Below are positions 1 through 8,697 of a DNA stretch of 32,340 nucleotides, piece after piece. The number at the start of each line of letters is the position of its first letter. The first letter of the stretch is position 1. Source of the stretch: Alphaproteobacteria bacterium (GTDB taxonomy: Bacteria; Pseudomonadota; Alphaproteobacteria; UBA9219; RGZA01); contig JANQEX010000070.1 in the NCBI GenBank assembly GCA_028278105.1, forward strand, positions 1 to 32,340, given 5' to 3'. Both the position numbers and the translations under genes were made by a program. The notes under the pieces were generated by a model. It was given only the letters and a program-made list of their open reading frames with translations. It did not search any database and was not told where the DNA came from.

Positions 1-343
1 AAGCTTCGGCGCGACGGGTGCGCCAAGACCTCGGCGTAGCCGCAGGCGAAGCCGGGCGCGGGAATGTTCGTGTTGGTAATTGTCCATTGAACCTAGACTA
101 TAGGAGAGACTGAAAATATTCCCTTCCCTCCGGCCCACCTTCGCCAAAGCTCCGGCGGGCATCCCATTGTTTTTAATCAAATGGGCCCCCCGCCGGAGCC
201 TGCCCCCGCGCCCGGCTTCGCCTGCGGCTACGCCGAGGTCTTGGCGTGTTCATCACGCCGAAGCTTGCGGAGGCGGAAAGGCGGGGGCGGGCATGACGGG
301 TCACTTTTTGGCATGTGTCATTTCATAAGACCGCTAGTGTAAT
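1..343. repeat. Intergenic repeat mosaic downstream of fbaB
   Basis: I see no credible gene here. Positions 1-62 and about 190-260 are inverted copies of a GC-rich palindromic repeat whose recognisable core is GCCGAAGCTT next to a CGGCTACGCCGAGG block. Positions 62-95 hold a 34-base element that recurs inverted at 32224-32257. Positions about 300-343 look like one terminal repeat of the MITE-like family described at 27572 and 29474, with the core TTTCATAAGACC, and this end stops one base before the fbaB stop codon. The mosaic probably grew by repeat insertion into repeats. Confidence 0.7.
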
Positions 344-344
344 C

Positions 345-1274
345 CTACGCTTGCCCCTGGTAAATCGCCACCAGCTTGTCCAGCAGCTTGAGCGCGTCTT
401 CACGCGGGCGCTGGAAGGAGTTGCGGCCAATAATTGAGCCATTGCCGCCGCCGTCGCGGATGGCGCGGGCTTCCTCGAAAACGCTGTCTTCGCCCTTGGT
501 GGCGCCGCCCGAAAACACAACCAGACGCCGCCCGTTGAAGGCGCATTGCATGATGTGCTTCACGCGGCCGGCCAGGGTGGAAGAGGGGATGCCCTTGCTT
601 TCGTAGACCTTTTTCGCCTCCGCCTGTTCCAGATGCGCGCTGGGCAGCTTGACCTTGATGACATGCGCGCCAAGCAGCGCGGCCATGTGGGCGGAATAAG
701 CGATCACGTCAAAAGCCGTCTCGCCATCCTTGGAAAGATTGCCGCCGCGGGCATAGCCCCACAGCACGACGGCCAGGCCTTCGGCCTTGGCCTCTTCGGC
801 AATGGCGCGGAATTCCTCATACTGGTCATACATGCAGTCCGAGCCGGGGTAGATGGTAAAGCCCACCGCCGCGGCCTTCAGGCGCAGCGCGTCGCCCACG
901 CTGCCGGTGACGGCCTGGTCGGGCGCGTCCTTGTTGCGCGACAGGCTGTTGGCGCTGTTGAGCTTGAGAATGGTGGGGATTTTGCCGCGGAAGGTTTCCG
1001 CGCCCGCTTCCAGCATGCCAAGGGGTGCTGCGAAGGCGTTCAGCCCCGCGTCGATGGCAAGCTTGAAATGGTAATGCGGATCGTAACCGTCGGGATTGGG
1101 CGCGAAGCTGCGCGCCGGGCCGTGCTCGAATCCCTGGTCGACCGGCAGGATCACCATTTTTCCCGTGCCGCCCAGCCTGCCCTGCATCAGGATGCGGGCC
1201 AGGTTTTCCTTGGTTCCGGCGTTGTCGCTTTCGTATGCGTCGAGAATCTTGTGAACCGTTTGGGAAATTTTCAT
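345..1274 (-). CDS. fbaB: Class I fructose-bisphosphate aldolase (DhnA/FbaB type)
   Basis: The 309-residue product matches the archaeal-type class I aldolase family, which cleaves fructose 1,6-bisphosphate to glyceraldehyde 3-phosphate and dihydroxyacetone phosphate through a lysine Schiff base in the cytosol. Family landmarks are VDQGFEHGP near residue 45, LWGYARGG in the middle, IKVKLPSAH near residue 209 (a candidate Schiff-base lysine lies here), and the phosphate-binding FSGGATKGED and GGNGSIIGRNSFQR segments at the C-terminus. The length is close to the family norm. The ATG is preceded by a purine-rich AAAGGCAGGA stretch. It diverges from gyrA, and a repeat end abuts its stop codon. The enzyme works in glycolysis or gluconeogenesis; the sequence does not show which direction dominates. 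Confidence 0.93.
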   Translation of the reverse strand: MKISQTVHKILDAYESDNAGTKENLARILMQGRLGGTGKMVILPVDQGFEHGPARSFAPNPDGYDPHYHFKLAIDAGLNAFAAPLGMLEAGAETFRGKIPTILKLNSANSLSRNKDAPDQAVTGSVGDALRLKAAAVGFTIYPGSDCMYDQYEEFRAIAEEAKAEGLAVVLWGYARGGNLSKDGETAFDVIAYSAHMAALLGAHVIKVKLPSAHLEQAEAKKVYESKGIPSSTLAGRVKHIMQCAFNGRRLVVFSGGATKGEDSVFEEARAIRDGGGNGSIIGRNSFQRPREDALKLLDKLVAIYQGQA

Positions 1275-1401
1275 CGTCCTGCCTTTTGATTTTGGGATGG
1301 GGAAATCGCGCTCTTTGCTTAGTCAAAGATGGCGCAAAGCGCAATTCCTCTTTCAAAGAACCGCCCGGTCCCCGGCCGGCCCAAAAACAGAGCGCAAACA
1401 C

Positions 1402-1429
1402 TTGAAATAAAAGAGATATTCCTTAACAA
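1402..1429 (+). promoter_or_regulatory. Candidate gyrA promoter
   Basis: TTGAAA at 1402-1407 is followed after 16 bases by TAACAA at 1424-1429, in the divergent fbaB-gyrA gap. A second possible pair (TTGCTT, 16 bases, TAGACT) lies about 30 bases downstream. A GC hairpin (CCGCCC with GGGGGCGG) at about 1545-1562 sits between these and the gyrA ribosome binding site. The call rests on pattern only. Confidence 0.3.
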
Positions 1430-1587
1430 TTCGCTTGCTTTCCGAAGGTTGGATAGTAGACTGCATGCTGCTTGGAACGAGCCCTGCCCGCCGTTGCGGG
1501 CGTCCAGGTTAAGTATCTGCGAATAGCTGCGTTTTCGTGGGCCTCCGCCCGGCGGGGGCGGCAATATTTTTGAACAGGAAACCCCGT

Positions 1588-4329
1588 TTGACCCAGTCCG
1601 ATAACACGGCGCCCGCCAACGATATTCAGCCCGTCTCCATCGAAGAGGAGATGCGCAAATCCTATCTTGATTACGCGATGAGCGTCATCATCAGCCGCGC
1701 GCTGCCCGATGTGCGCGATGGCCTCAAGCCCGTTCACCGCCGCATTCTTTATGCGATGAAAGAGGGCGGCTACGATTCAGCCAAGCCTTACAAAAAATCG
1801 GCGCGCATCGTCGGCGATGTGATGGGTAAATACCACCCGCATGGCGACGCGGCGATTTACGACGCCATGGTGCGCATGGCGCAGGATTTTTCCATGCGCC
1901 TTGCGCTGATCGACGGGCAGGGCAATTTCGGCTCGATGGACGGCGATCCGCCGGCCGCCATGCGCTATACCGAGGCGCGGCTTGCCAAATCGGCCGAAAC
2001 CCTGCTGGAAGACATTGATAAGGATACCGTCGTTTTTCAGCCCAATTACGATGAATCCGCGCGGGAACCGGTGGTCCTTCCCGCCCGCTTTCCCAACCTG
2101 CTCATCAACGGCGCGGGCGGCATCGCGGTGGGCATGGCCACCAATATCCCCCCCCATAACCTGGGCGAGGTGATCGACGCCACGCTGGCCTTGATCGACA
2201 ATCCGGCCCTGGGCGTCGACGATTTGATGGAATTCCTGCCGGGGCCTGATTTTCCGACCGCCGGCATCATCCTTGGCCGCAACGGCATCCGCAGCGCCTT
2301 CCATACCGGACGCGGCTCGGTGGTGATGCGCGCGCGGTCAACCCTTGAGGAAATCCGCAAGGATCGCACGGCGATCATCGTCACCGAGATTCCCTATCAG
2401 GTGAACAAATCGCGCCTGCTGGAAATCATCGCCGCGCAGGTGAACGACAAGGTGATCGAGGGCATCTCCGATTTGCGCGACGAGTCCGACCGTTCCGGTG
2501 TGCGCATCGTGATCGAGCTGCGGCGCGACGCGGTTCCCGATATTGTGCTGAACCAGCTTTACAAGCATACGCCGCTGCAAACCTCTTTCGGCGTCAACAT
2601 GCTGGCGCTGCGCGACGGCAAGCCCGAATTGCTGAACATCAAGCAGGTGCTGGAGTCTTTCCTTGCGTTCCGCGAGCAGGTCATCACCCGCCGCACCGAG
2701 CACGAACTGACCCAGGCCCGCGCCCGCGCCCATATCCTGGTGGGCCTGGCCGTGGCGGTTGCGAATATCGACGCGGTGATAGCCCTGATCCGCAAGGCGC
2801 CCGATCCGGCCGAGGCGCGGGCGCAACTTCTGGCCCGCGAATGGGAAGCCGAAAGCATCCTTCCCATGCTGGAGCTTGTGGAAGGCGAAAACGGCGGCGC
2901 GCCGCGCGCCAAGGCTTATCGTCTGTCGGAGACGCAGGCGAAAGCCATTCTGGACCTGCGCCTGCACCGCCTGACCGGCCTTGAGCGCGAGAAAATCGCG
3001 GCCGACCTGAATGATGTCGTGGCGCGCATTGCCGATTATCTCGATATTCTGCGCAACCGCCCGCGCGTGCTGCAAATCATGCGCGATGAAATGCTGGCCA
3101 TCAAGCAGCAGTTCGGTACGCCGCGCCAGACCATGATCGAGGACATGGAATTCGAGGAAGACATCGAAACCCTGATCCAGCGCGAGGATATGGTGGTCAC
3201 CGTCAGCCATGCGGGCTATGTGAAGCGCGTGCCGCTGTCCACCTACCGCGCGCAGCGGAGAGGCGGCAAGGGCCGCACCGGCATGACCACCAAGGACGAG
3301 GATTTCGTCAACGACATCTTCATCGCCGATACCCACACCCCCATGCTTTTCTTCACCAGCCGGGGCATGGCGTATCAGCTCAAGGTCTACAAGCTGCCGC
3401 TTGGCAATCCGCAGGCGAAAGGCAAGGCGCTGGTGAATCTGCTGCCCTTGCAGCAGGATGAAAAAGTCACCGCCGTCATGCGCATGCCCGAAGACGAGGA
3501 AAGCTGGAAGGATCTCTTCGCCATGTTCGCCACCTCGGCGGGCACGGTGCGCCGCAACCGTCTGTCGGATTTCGGCAGTATCCGCGCCTCCGGCCTCATC
3601 GCCATGAAGCTGGAAGAGGGCGAAAAGCTGATCTCCGTTCATCCTTGCGGCGAGGACATGGACGTTCTGCTCGTCACCCGTCTTGGCAAGGCCATCCGCT
3701 TTCCGGTGGCGGATATCCGGGTCTTCGCCGGCCGCACCTCCATGGGCGTGCGCGGCATCAAGCTTGCCGGCAGCGACGAAGTGATCTCCATGTCGGTCCT
3801 GAAGCATGTGGAAGCCTCGCCGGAAGAGCGCGTGGCCTATCTGCGCGCCGCCGCCCTTCAGCGCCGCGCGGAAGAAGAAGGCGAATCCGCCGCCGACGCG
3901 GGCGAGGAGGAGGATCCCGTGGCCAGCGTCACCCTTTCACCCGAACGCATGGCGGAACTGATCGCCGCCGAGGAGTTCATTCTGACCGTTTCGGCGGAAG
4001 GGCTCGGCAAGCGCAGCTCGTCCTACGAATACCGCATCGCGGGGCGCGGCGGCGCGGGCATCTGGTGCATGAACATGACGGGGCGCAACAGCGCCATCGT
4101 CGCCTCCATGCCGGTTGTGGAAAACCAGGACCTGATGCTGGTCACCAATGGCGGGCAGATCATCCGCATGCCGCTGGGGGATATCCGCATCGCGGGCCGC
4201 GCGACGCAAGGCGTCACCCTGTTCCGCATCGGCGAGGACGAGCGGGTTGTCTCGGCCGCCCTCATTCAGGAGGACGGGGCCGAAGATGCGGAAACCGGCG
4301 AAGAGACCGGCGAAACGGTGGCGGAGTAG
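1588..4329 (+). CDS. gyrA: DNA gyrase subunit A
   Basis: This is the breakage-reunion subunit of DNA gyrase, which with GyrB introduces negative supercoils. I place the start at the TTG at 1588 because AGGAA lies 7 bases upstream and the predicted N-terminus then leads directly into the conserved [16 protein letters not shown] segment. An in-frame GTG at 1537 would add residues that do not look like GyrA. The product is 913 residues. The catalytic tyrosine is Y127 in [10 protein letters not shown], and the GyrA-box QRRGGKG lies near residue 555, which marks a gyrase rather than topoisomerase IV. The C-terminal beta-pinwheel repeats follow, with an acidic Glu-rich insertion around residues 755-775. 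The quinolone-determining region reads [10 protein letters not shown], with alanine where E. coli has serine 83. Confidence 0.97.
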   Translation: MTQSDNTAPANDIQPVSIEEEMRKSYLDYAMSVIISRALPDVRDGLKPVHRRILYAMKEGGYDSAKPYKKSARIVGDVMGKYHPHGDAAIYDAMVRMAQDFSMRLALIDGQGNFGSMDGDPPAAMRYTEARLAKSAETLLEDIDKDTVVFQPNYDESAREPVVLPARFPNLLINGAGGIAVGMATNIPPHNLGEVIDATLALIDNPALGVDDLMEFLPGPDFPTAGIILGRNGIRSAFHTGRGSVVMRARSTLEEIRKDRTAIIVTEIPYQVNKSRLLEIIAAQVNDKVIEGISDLRDESDRSGVRIVIELRRDAVPDIVLNQLYKHTPLQTSFGVNMLALRDGKPELLNIKQVLESFLAFREQVITRRTEHELTQARARAHILVGLAVAVANIDAVIALIRKAPDPAEARAQLLAREWEAESILPMLELVEGENGGAPRAKAYRLSETQAKAILDLRLHRLTGLEREKIAADLNDVVARIADYLDILRNRPRVLQIMRDEMLAIKQQFGTPRQTMIEDMEFEEDIETLIQREDMVVTVSHAGYVKRVPLSTYRAQRRGGKGRTGMTTKDEDFVNDIFIADTHTPMLFFTSRGMAYQLKVYKLPLGNPQAKGKALVNLLPLQQDEKVTAVMRMPEDEESWKDLFAMFATSAGTVRRNRLSDFGSIRASGLIAMKLEEGEKLISVHPCGEDMDVLLVTRLGKAIRFPVADIRVFAGRTSMGVRGIKLAGSDEVISMSVLKHVEASPEERVAYLRAAALQRRAEEEGESAADAGEEEDPVASVTLSPERMAELIAAEEFILTVSAEGLGKRSSSYEYRIAGRGGAGIWCMNMTGRNSAIVASMPVVENQDLMLVTNGGQIIRMPLGDIRIAGRATQGVTLFRIGEDERVVSAALIQEDGAEDAETGEETGETVAE

Positions 4330-4398
4330 GCCGTTGTCATGTAAATTCCGCCGGGTATGCGGTAAGCCGGAAATGCGTCAAATATTTCCCCTTTCCTT

Positions 4399-4504
4399 GC
4401 CCGGCTTCGCCTTCGGCTACGCCGAGGTCCTTGGAGCAAGCTCGTCCGCCGAAGCTCGCCGAGCGGAGGCGGAAGGGAGGGGATTAAGGGGTGGGGTTGA
4501 TGGT
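4399..4504 (+). repeat. Left inverted repeat flanking the DUF559 gene
   Basis: This is a copy of the GC-rich dispersed repeat, running from CCCGGCTTCGCC through GTCCGCCGAAGCTCG to GGAGGCGGAAGGGAGGGG. From about 4430 it is nearly identical, in opposite orientation, to 5011-5085 on the far side of the DUF559 gene. Its last 30 bases (4475-4504) recur exactly at 4621-4650, where they supply the start codon of that gene. Confidence 0.85.
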
Positions 4505-4530
4505 TGTCATCAGAAGAACCCCTCACCAGC

Positions 4531-4574
4531 AAGAACCAAGGGTTTAGCCGCTTCGCGCCTAAACCCAGGTTCTT
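4531..4574. repeat. Hairpin between gyrA and the DUF559 gene
   Basis: AAGAACC then GGGTTTAG pairs with CTAAACCC then GGTTCTT around an 11-base loop, giving about 15 base pairs with one small bulge. No T-run follows, so it is not a classical intrinsic terminator, although it could still end or stabilise gyrA transcripts. A second, shorter palindrome (CTCCCTCAAGGGGAG) follows at about 4580. Confidence 0.6.
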
Positions 4575-4645
4575 GCAACCTCTCCCTCAAGGGGAGAGGA
4601 AGAATCTCCCCTCCCCTTGAGGGAGGGGATTAAGGGGTGGGGTTG

Positions 4646-5122
4646 ATGGTAACTAAAAGAGCCAGCCGCAAATATCCGGTCACCATGCCGGCTTTGGCAA
4701 AGAAGCTTCGCAAGGATGCAATCCCTGCCGAACGAAAACTCTGGTTCTTGTTTCAGCAGTTAAGGTTATCAGAAGGCATAAGATTCCGTCGGCAACAGCC
4801 TGTCGGTCCGTTTATCGCCGATTTCTATTGCGCGGCACAAAAGCTGATTGTTGAAATAGATGGTTTTTCTCACGAAAGCAGGGAACCGGAGGATCATGAA
4901 CGTGATTTGTTTGTAAATGCCTTGGGAATCCGCGTTTTACGCTTTACCGAGAAGGAGGCTGGTGAGAATCCTGAACAGGTTGTGGAAACGATTCTCGAAT
5001 TTCTGCGCTCCACCCCACCCCTAACCCCTCCCTTCCGCCTCCGCTCTGCGAGCTTCGGCGGACAAGCTTTCTCCAAGGACCCGCCGAAGCCTTGGCGAAG
5101 GCGGGCAAGGGGAGGGGGATAG
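4646..5122 (+). CDS. DUF559-family endonuclease-like protein, repeat-flanked
   Basis: The 158-residue product resembles the DUF559 family, which has the restriction-endonuclease-like fold related to very-short-patch-repair (Vsr) nucleases. Recognisable features are LRKDAIPAERKLW near the start, FRRQQPVGPFIADFYC, the acidic LIVEIDGFSH strand that would carry the metal-binding aspartate, and GIRVLRF. I use the ATG at 4646; a GTG at 4637 is also in frame. The start codon lies inside a 30-base direct repeat (4621-4650, copy at 4475-4504). Roughly the last 36 residues, rich in Pro, Arg and Gly, are translated from an inverted repeat copy and are unlikely to be part of the fold. Activity and target are unknown. 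It ends 10 bases before coaD. Confidence 0.75.
   Translation: MVTKRASRKYPVTMPALAKKLRKDAIPAERKLWFLFQQLRLSEGIRFRRQQPVGPFIADFYCAAQKLIVEIDGFSHESREPEDHERDLFVNALGIRVLRFTEKEAGENPEQVVETILEFLRSTPPLTPPFRLRSASFGGQAFSKDPPKPWRRRARGGG
5011..5120 (-). repeat. Right inverted repeat, overlapping the end of the DUF559 gene
   Basis: Read on the minus strand this matches the left flank at 4430-4500: GTCCTTGGAG, GTCCGCCGAAGCTCG, GGAGGCGGAAGGGAGGGG and GGGGTGGGG occur in the same order. Within it, GCTTCGGCGG at about 5051 and CCGCCGAAGC at about 5081 form a perfect 10-base-pair stem. The copy lies within the reading frame of the DUF559 gene and reaches almost to coaD. Confidence 0.85.
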
Positions 5123-5132
5123 TAATTTTCCA

Positions 5133-5684
5133 ATGTCCCCGAAAAAATCCCGCTCTTCAAATATATCCGGCATTCTCACCGGCCTTTATCCGGGCACGTT
5201 CGATCCGGTCACGCTGGGGCATGTCGATATCATCATGCGCGCGACCAAGGTGGTGAACCGCCTGGTGGTGGGTGTGGCCGAAAATGCGGGGAAGGGGCCG
5301 CTCTTCAGCCTGAAAGAGCGGCTTGTCCTGGTGGAGGAGGCCGCGCGCGGGGCCGATACCAATGGCGCCGAGGTTATCGTGATGCCGTTCAAAACCTTGC
5401 TGGTGGATTTTGCGCGGCAGGTGAATGCGCGGGTGATCGTGCGCGGCCTGCGCGCCGTTTCCGACTTTGAATACGAATTCCAGATGGCGGCCATGAACCG
5501 CAAGCTCAGTCCCATCGAGACGGTGTTTCTTATGTCCTCCGACCGTTATCAGTTCATTTCCTCGCGCTTCGTGAAGGAAATCGCGCTGCTGGGCGGCGAT
5601 GTGTCCCCTTTCGTCAGTCCGCGCGTGCTAGGGGAAATCGCCCGTAAACTGGGACGAAAAGGCAAGAGGAAGCGCGTCCGGTAG
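5133..5684 (+). CDS. coaD: Phosphopantetheine adenylyltransferase
   Basis: CoaD transfers AMP from ATP to 4'-phosphopantetheine, the penultimate step of coenzyme A synthesis, in the cytosol. The nucleotidyltransferase signature YPGTFDPVTLGH appears near residues 19-30, with VRGLRAVSDFEYE in the middle and ISSRFVKEIALLGGD near the end as the second ATP-binding segment. The 183-residue product is slightly long because of a basic, Ser-rich 14-residue N-terminal lead and a basic tail (RKGKRKRVR). I see no strong ribosome binding site for the ATG at 5133, because the repeat at 5011-5120 ends just upstream. A later start close to the first strand cannot be ruled out. Confidence 0.95.
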   Translation: MSPKKSRSSNISGILTGLYPGTFDPVTLGHVDIIMRATKVVNRLVVGVAENAGKGPLFSLKERLVLVEEAARGADTNGAEVIVMPFKTLLVDFARQVNARVIVRGLRAVSDFEYEFQMAAMNRKLSPIETVFLMSSDRYQFISSRFVKEIALLGGDVSPFVSPRVLGEIARKLGRKGKRKRVR

Positions 5685-5716
5685 GCGCGCGCTCCAGGGC
5701 GGGCGTGGAAAGATTG

Positions 5717-5745
5717 TTGACCCATAACAGTTTGACGGTTATCAC
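5717..5745 (+). promoter_or_regulatory. Candidate tRNA-Lys promoter
   Basis: TTGACC at 5717-5722 and TATCAC at 5740-5745 are separated by 17 bases. The tRNA begins 21 bases after the -10 element, a sensible distance for a tRNA leader. Confidence 0.45.
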
Positions 5746-5766
5746 AGGCCCTTGCTTTCGCACCGG

Positions 5767-5842
5767 GACTCCGTAGCTCAGCTGGTAGAGCACACGACTT
5801 TTAATCGCGAGGCCGCGGGTTCGAATCCCGCCGGGGTCACCA
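5767..5842 (+). tRNA. tRNA-Lys (anticodon TTT)
   Basis: The 76-base cloverleaf folds with acceptor arms GACTCCG and CGGGGTC (one T-G wobble), D stem GCTC/GAGC, anticodon loop CTTTTAA with TTT at positions 34-36, T arm GCGGG-TTCGAAT-CCCGC, and discriminator A followed by encoded CCA. The anticodon stem CACGA/TCGCG has one A-C mismatch at 28-42. The ABC exporter gene starts 12 bases after the CCA. Confidence 0.95.
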
Positions 5843-5854
5843 TCTGGTCATGTC

Positions 5855-7612
5855 ATGACGAAAAACCCCAGTTTTACGGCGCAAAGCTTTCGCCTTGCCG
5901 CGCGCGTCTGGCGGCGCTGGGTTCGCGCGCATAAAGGACGGCTTGCCGTGTCGCTGGCGCTGATGGTGGCGGTGGCGCTGACCGCCAGCCTCTACCCGCT
6001 GGTCATTCAATGGACCTTTGAGCGGATCGAGGCCAAGGATGTCCGTACGCTTTATCTCATTCCCATCCTGATCGTCGCGGTCACCAGCTTTCGCGCGCTG
6101 GCCATGTTTTTGCAGGCGGTGGCCACCAACGCCATGGTCAACCGCATCATCGTCGGCGTGCAGGACGATCTCTACCGGCATCTTCTTCATGCCGACCTGG
6201 CCTTTTTGCAGCGCGACGCCACCGGCACGCTGACCTCGCGCTTTACCGTCGATGTGGAAGTGCTGCGCGTGGCGTTGATGCGCTGCCTGACCGGCTTTTT
6301 CCGCGACGGGGTGATGGTGGTGGCCCTTGTGGGCACGCTGATCTATCTTGACCCGCTTCTGACGCTGATCGTGCTGGTGGTTTATCCGGTGGCGGGGGCG
6401 CCCATTCTGCGCATCGGCCGGCGCCTGCGTAAAACGGCGGGCGCGTTGCAGGCCGGCCTTGGCGATCTGACGTCCTTTCTCCAGCAAAGCTTTACCGGCA
6501 TGCGGATGATCCGCTCCTACCGGCTGGAGGAATACGAGGCCGCGCGCGCCACCGGCGCGTTCAACGATCTGTACCAGACCCTTTCAAAAGCCGTGCGCCT
6601 GCGCGCGCGGGTCGATCCTTTGCTGGAGGCGGTGGGCGGCGTTGCCGTCGCGGGCGTTCTGGCCTTTGGCACCTGGCGGGTGATGTCGGGCACCGGCACG
6701 GTGGGCAGCTTTACCGGCTTTATCACGGCGCTGTTGCTGGCGGCGCAGCCCATGCGCGCGCTCGGCACGCTCAACACCATCATGCAGGAAGGCCTGTCGG
6801 CGGTGGAGCGCTTGTTCGCGCTTCTGGACGTTCCGCCCAGGATCGTCGACCGGCCCCATGCGGGCGCGCTCAATGTCCCGAAAGGGCGGGTGGAACTGAA
6901 GGATGTTTGGTTTAACTACACTGCCGAGCGGCCTGTTTTGCAAGGATTATCGCTGGAAGCCGCGCCGGGGCGGACCGTGGCGCTGGTGGGACGTTCGGGC
7001 GGCGGAAAATCCACCATCTTCAACCTGATCGCCCGTCTTTACGACGCCGAAGGCGGAACGGTGCGGATCGACGGGCAGGATGTGCGCGACGTCACCCTTG
7101 CCAGCCTGCGCGATGCCGTCACGCTGGTCAGCCAGGATGTGATCGTGTTCAACGACACGGTGCGCGCCAACATCGCCTTCGGCAAGCCGGGCGCTTCGCA
7201 GGAAGAAATTGAGGCGGCGGCCCGCGCTGCCGAGGCCGATGAATTCATCCGCGCCCTGCCGCAGGGCTACGACACGCCGGTGGGCGAGCAGGGCGGCTTT
7301 CTTTCCGGCGGGCAGAAGCAGCGCCTTGTCCTGGCGCGGGCCTTTTTACGCAACAGTCCCGTTTTACTGCTTGACGAGGCGACCAGCGCGCTGGATGCCG
7401 CGTCCGAGCAGCTTGTGCAGCAGGCCATCCAGCGCCTGGCGCGCGGACGCACGACTCTTGTCATTGCCCACCGGCTGTCGACCGTGCGCCATGCCGACAA
7501 AATCTGCGTGGTGGAGCAGGGCAGGGTGGTGGAAGAAGGCAGCCACGAAGAGCTTCTGGCGCGCGGCGGCGCCTATGCCGGGCTGCATGCGCTGCAATTC
7601 AGGGATTCGTGA
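5855..7612 (+). CDS. ABC exporter half-transporter (MsbA-like, fused membrane and ATPase domains)
   Basis: The 585-residue product has an exporter-type transmembrane domain (hydrophobic segments about 31-52, 66-90, 150-180 and 260-300) followed by an ATPase domain. The ATPase has all expected motifs: Walker A GRSGGGKST at 379-387, Q-loop glutamine 427, signature LSGGQ at 483-487, Walker B VLLLDE at 503-508, D-loop SALD, and switch histidine 539. It would work as a homodimer in the inner membrane. The family includes lipid A flippases and drug exporters, and nothing here fixes the substrate. kdsA, an LPS gene, is far away, so neighbourhood does not help. It starts just after tRNA-Lys and ends 17 bases before a compound inverted repeat. 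Confidence 0.9.
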   Translation: MTKNPSFTAQSFRLAARVWRRWVRAHKGRLAVSLALMVAVALTASLYPLVIQWTFERIEAKDVRTLYLIPILIVAVTSFRALAMFLQAVATNAMVNRIIVGVQDDLYRHLLHADLAFLQRDATGTLTSRFTVDVEVLRVALMRCLTGFFRDGVMVVALVGTLIYLDPLLTLIVLVVYPVAGAPILRIGRRLRKTAGALQAGLGDLTSFLQQSFTGMRMIRSYRLEEYEAARATGAFNDLYQTLSKAVRLRARVDPLLEAVGGVAVAGVLAFGTWRVMSGTGTVGSFTGFITALLLAAQPMRALGTLNTIMQEGLSAVERLFALLDVPPRIVDRPHAGALNVPKGRVELKDVWFNYTAERPVLQGLSLEAAPGRTVALVGRSGGGKSTIFNLIARLYDAEGGTVRIDGQDVRDVTLASLRDAVTLVSQDVIVFNDTVRANIAFGKPGASQEEIEAAARAAEADEFIRALPQGYDTPVGEQGGFLSGGQKQRLVLARAFLRNSPVLLLDEATSALDAASEQLVQQAIQRLARGRTTLVIAHRLSTVRHADKICVVEQGRVVEEGSHEELLARGGAYAGLHALQFRDS

Positions 7613-7629
7613 GCCGTGTTCCGCAGCCG

Positions 7630-7940
7630 GTTTTCAGGTAAGGCGTCATCCTGAAAAAGCGGGCGGCGCGAGCTTTATTCAGGATCTCTTTAACCGGAGA
7701 GAGATCCTGGATAACCGCCTGCGGCGGTTTCCAGGATGACGCTTGTAGCAAAAATCAGAGGTCAGAAATCAGAGGCCGGTTTTGAGGAATCAGTGTCTTA
7801 TGATACGTCAGCTTGGTGTCCCATAATGCGTCATCCTGAAAAAGCGAGCGAAGCGAGCTTTATTCAGGATATCTCTCCCGTTAAAGAGATCCTAGATAAC
7901 CGCCCGCGGCGGTTTCCAGGATGACGCTTTACCTGAAAAC
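7630..7940. repeat. Compound inverted-repeat element between convergent genes
   Basis: Two similar 100-base palindromes (7643-7742 and 7828-7927) start with GCGTCATCCTGAAAAAGCG, contain AGCTTTATTCAGGAT, and end with GGTTTCCAGGATGACGC. The outermost bases also match as an inverted pair: GTTTTCAGGTAAGGCGTC at the left and its near complement at the right end. The unit therefore looks like two palindromes enclosed in terminal inverted repeats. It fills almost all the gap between the ABC exporter gene and the phosphatase-like gene, whose stop codon is 3 bases away. It may end transcription from both sides. Confidence 0.85.
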
Positions 7941-7943
7941 GAA

Positions 7944-8693
7944 TTACTCCCGCTTCAGCACCTTGTTGTAGAGCCATTCCGCCCAGCCGGAAACTTTATG
8001 GCCCTTGATGACCTCGTCGCGGTTGTAATGGCGCTGCGCCCAGTCAAGAAAGGCGATGGGGCGTTGCGCCGAAAAGTCACGATAGGCCCTCAGAAAATGG
8101 TCCAGGACGCCGGCCTTTGACTGGCGCACATGGCCGTAGCGCCAGGAAAGCTGCCTCTGCGCCTCTTCCGCCGGCCTGTTTTCGGACAGCAGCAGGTAAA
8201 GCGCGCTCATCATGCCCACCCGGTCCGATCCCGCCTTGCAGTGCATGACGGCGGGGTATTCAATCCGCGCAAACAGCTCGTTCAACGCGCCCAGAACTTC
8301 GCGCGTGGGAGGCTGGCGCGAGTTTACCGGAAAATCCACCAGCGTCACGCCATGGCATTGGCAGGCTTCCTTTTCCAGGTAGTAGGAGGCGCAGTCGCGC
8401 GCGCCGCGCAGGTTGATCACGGTGCGGAATCCCCGTTGCGCCAGGCGCTTGATCTGCAAGGGCGTGGGCTGGCTGGAGCGCCACATCTTTTCCGACAGCC
8501 TGTGCATGTTGGGATAGACCAGCCGCAACACGGCGTGGTCGATAAACAGCGCCTCCAGATGGGCAAGCATGCGCTTTCCGTTCGTGCCCATATCGCCACG
8601 CGCGTGTTTGAACTCGTGGCTCAGGCGGGCGAAGAACCGCCGCACGGGATTCAGGCTTTTTGAATGAAACGCGGGCTTGGCGGAAGAAATCAT
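7944..8693 (-). CDS. Tyrosine/dual-specificity phosphatase-like protein
   Basis: The product is 249 residues from the ATG at 8693. The catalytic P-loop HCKAGSDRVG fits the CX5R signature of cysteine phosphatases, and the upstream YRSSQPTP-like segment (here WRSSQPTPLQIKRL), INLRGARD and VDFPVNSRQPPTREV pieces are typical of the bacterial dual-specificity/Siw14-like group. The general-acid aspartate is not certain by eye. The in-frame extension to 8747 overlaps the upstream gene and is unlikely. The gene starts 4 bases after the stop of the secreted-protein gene, so the two probably share a transcript. The substrate may be a phosphoprotein, phosphoinositide or inositol polyphosphate; the sequence does not tell. 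Confidence 0.8.
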   Translation of the reverse strand: MISSAKPAFHSKSLNPVRRFFARLSHEFKHARGDMGTNGKRMLAHLEALFIDHAVLRLVYPNMHRLSEKMWRSSQPTPLQIKRLAQRGFRTVINLRGARDCASYYLEKEACQCHGVTLVDFPVNSRQPPTREVLGALNELFARIEYPAVMHCKAGSDRVGMMSALYLLLSENRPAEEAQRQLSWRYGHVRQSKAGVLDHFLRAYRDFSAQRPIAFLDWAQRHYNRDEVIKGHKVSGWAEWLYNKVLKRE

Positions 8694-8697
8694 GGGG

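Noticed and set aside
2338-3807. Long minus-strand frame inside gyrA
   Set aside because: Its translation is rich in His, Gly and Ala without recognisable motifs and mirrors the codon bias of gyrA; it is a shadow.
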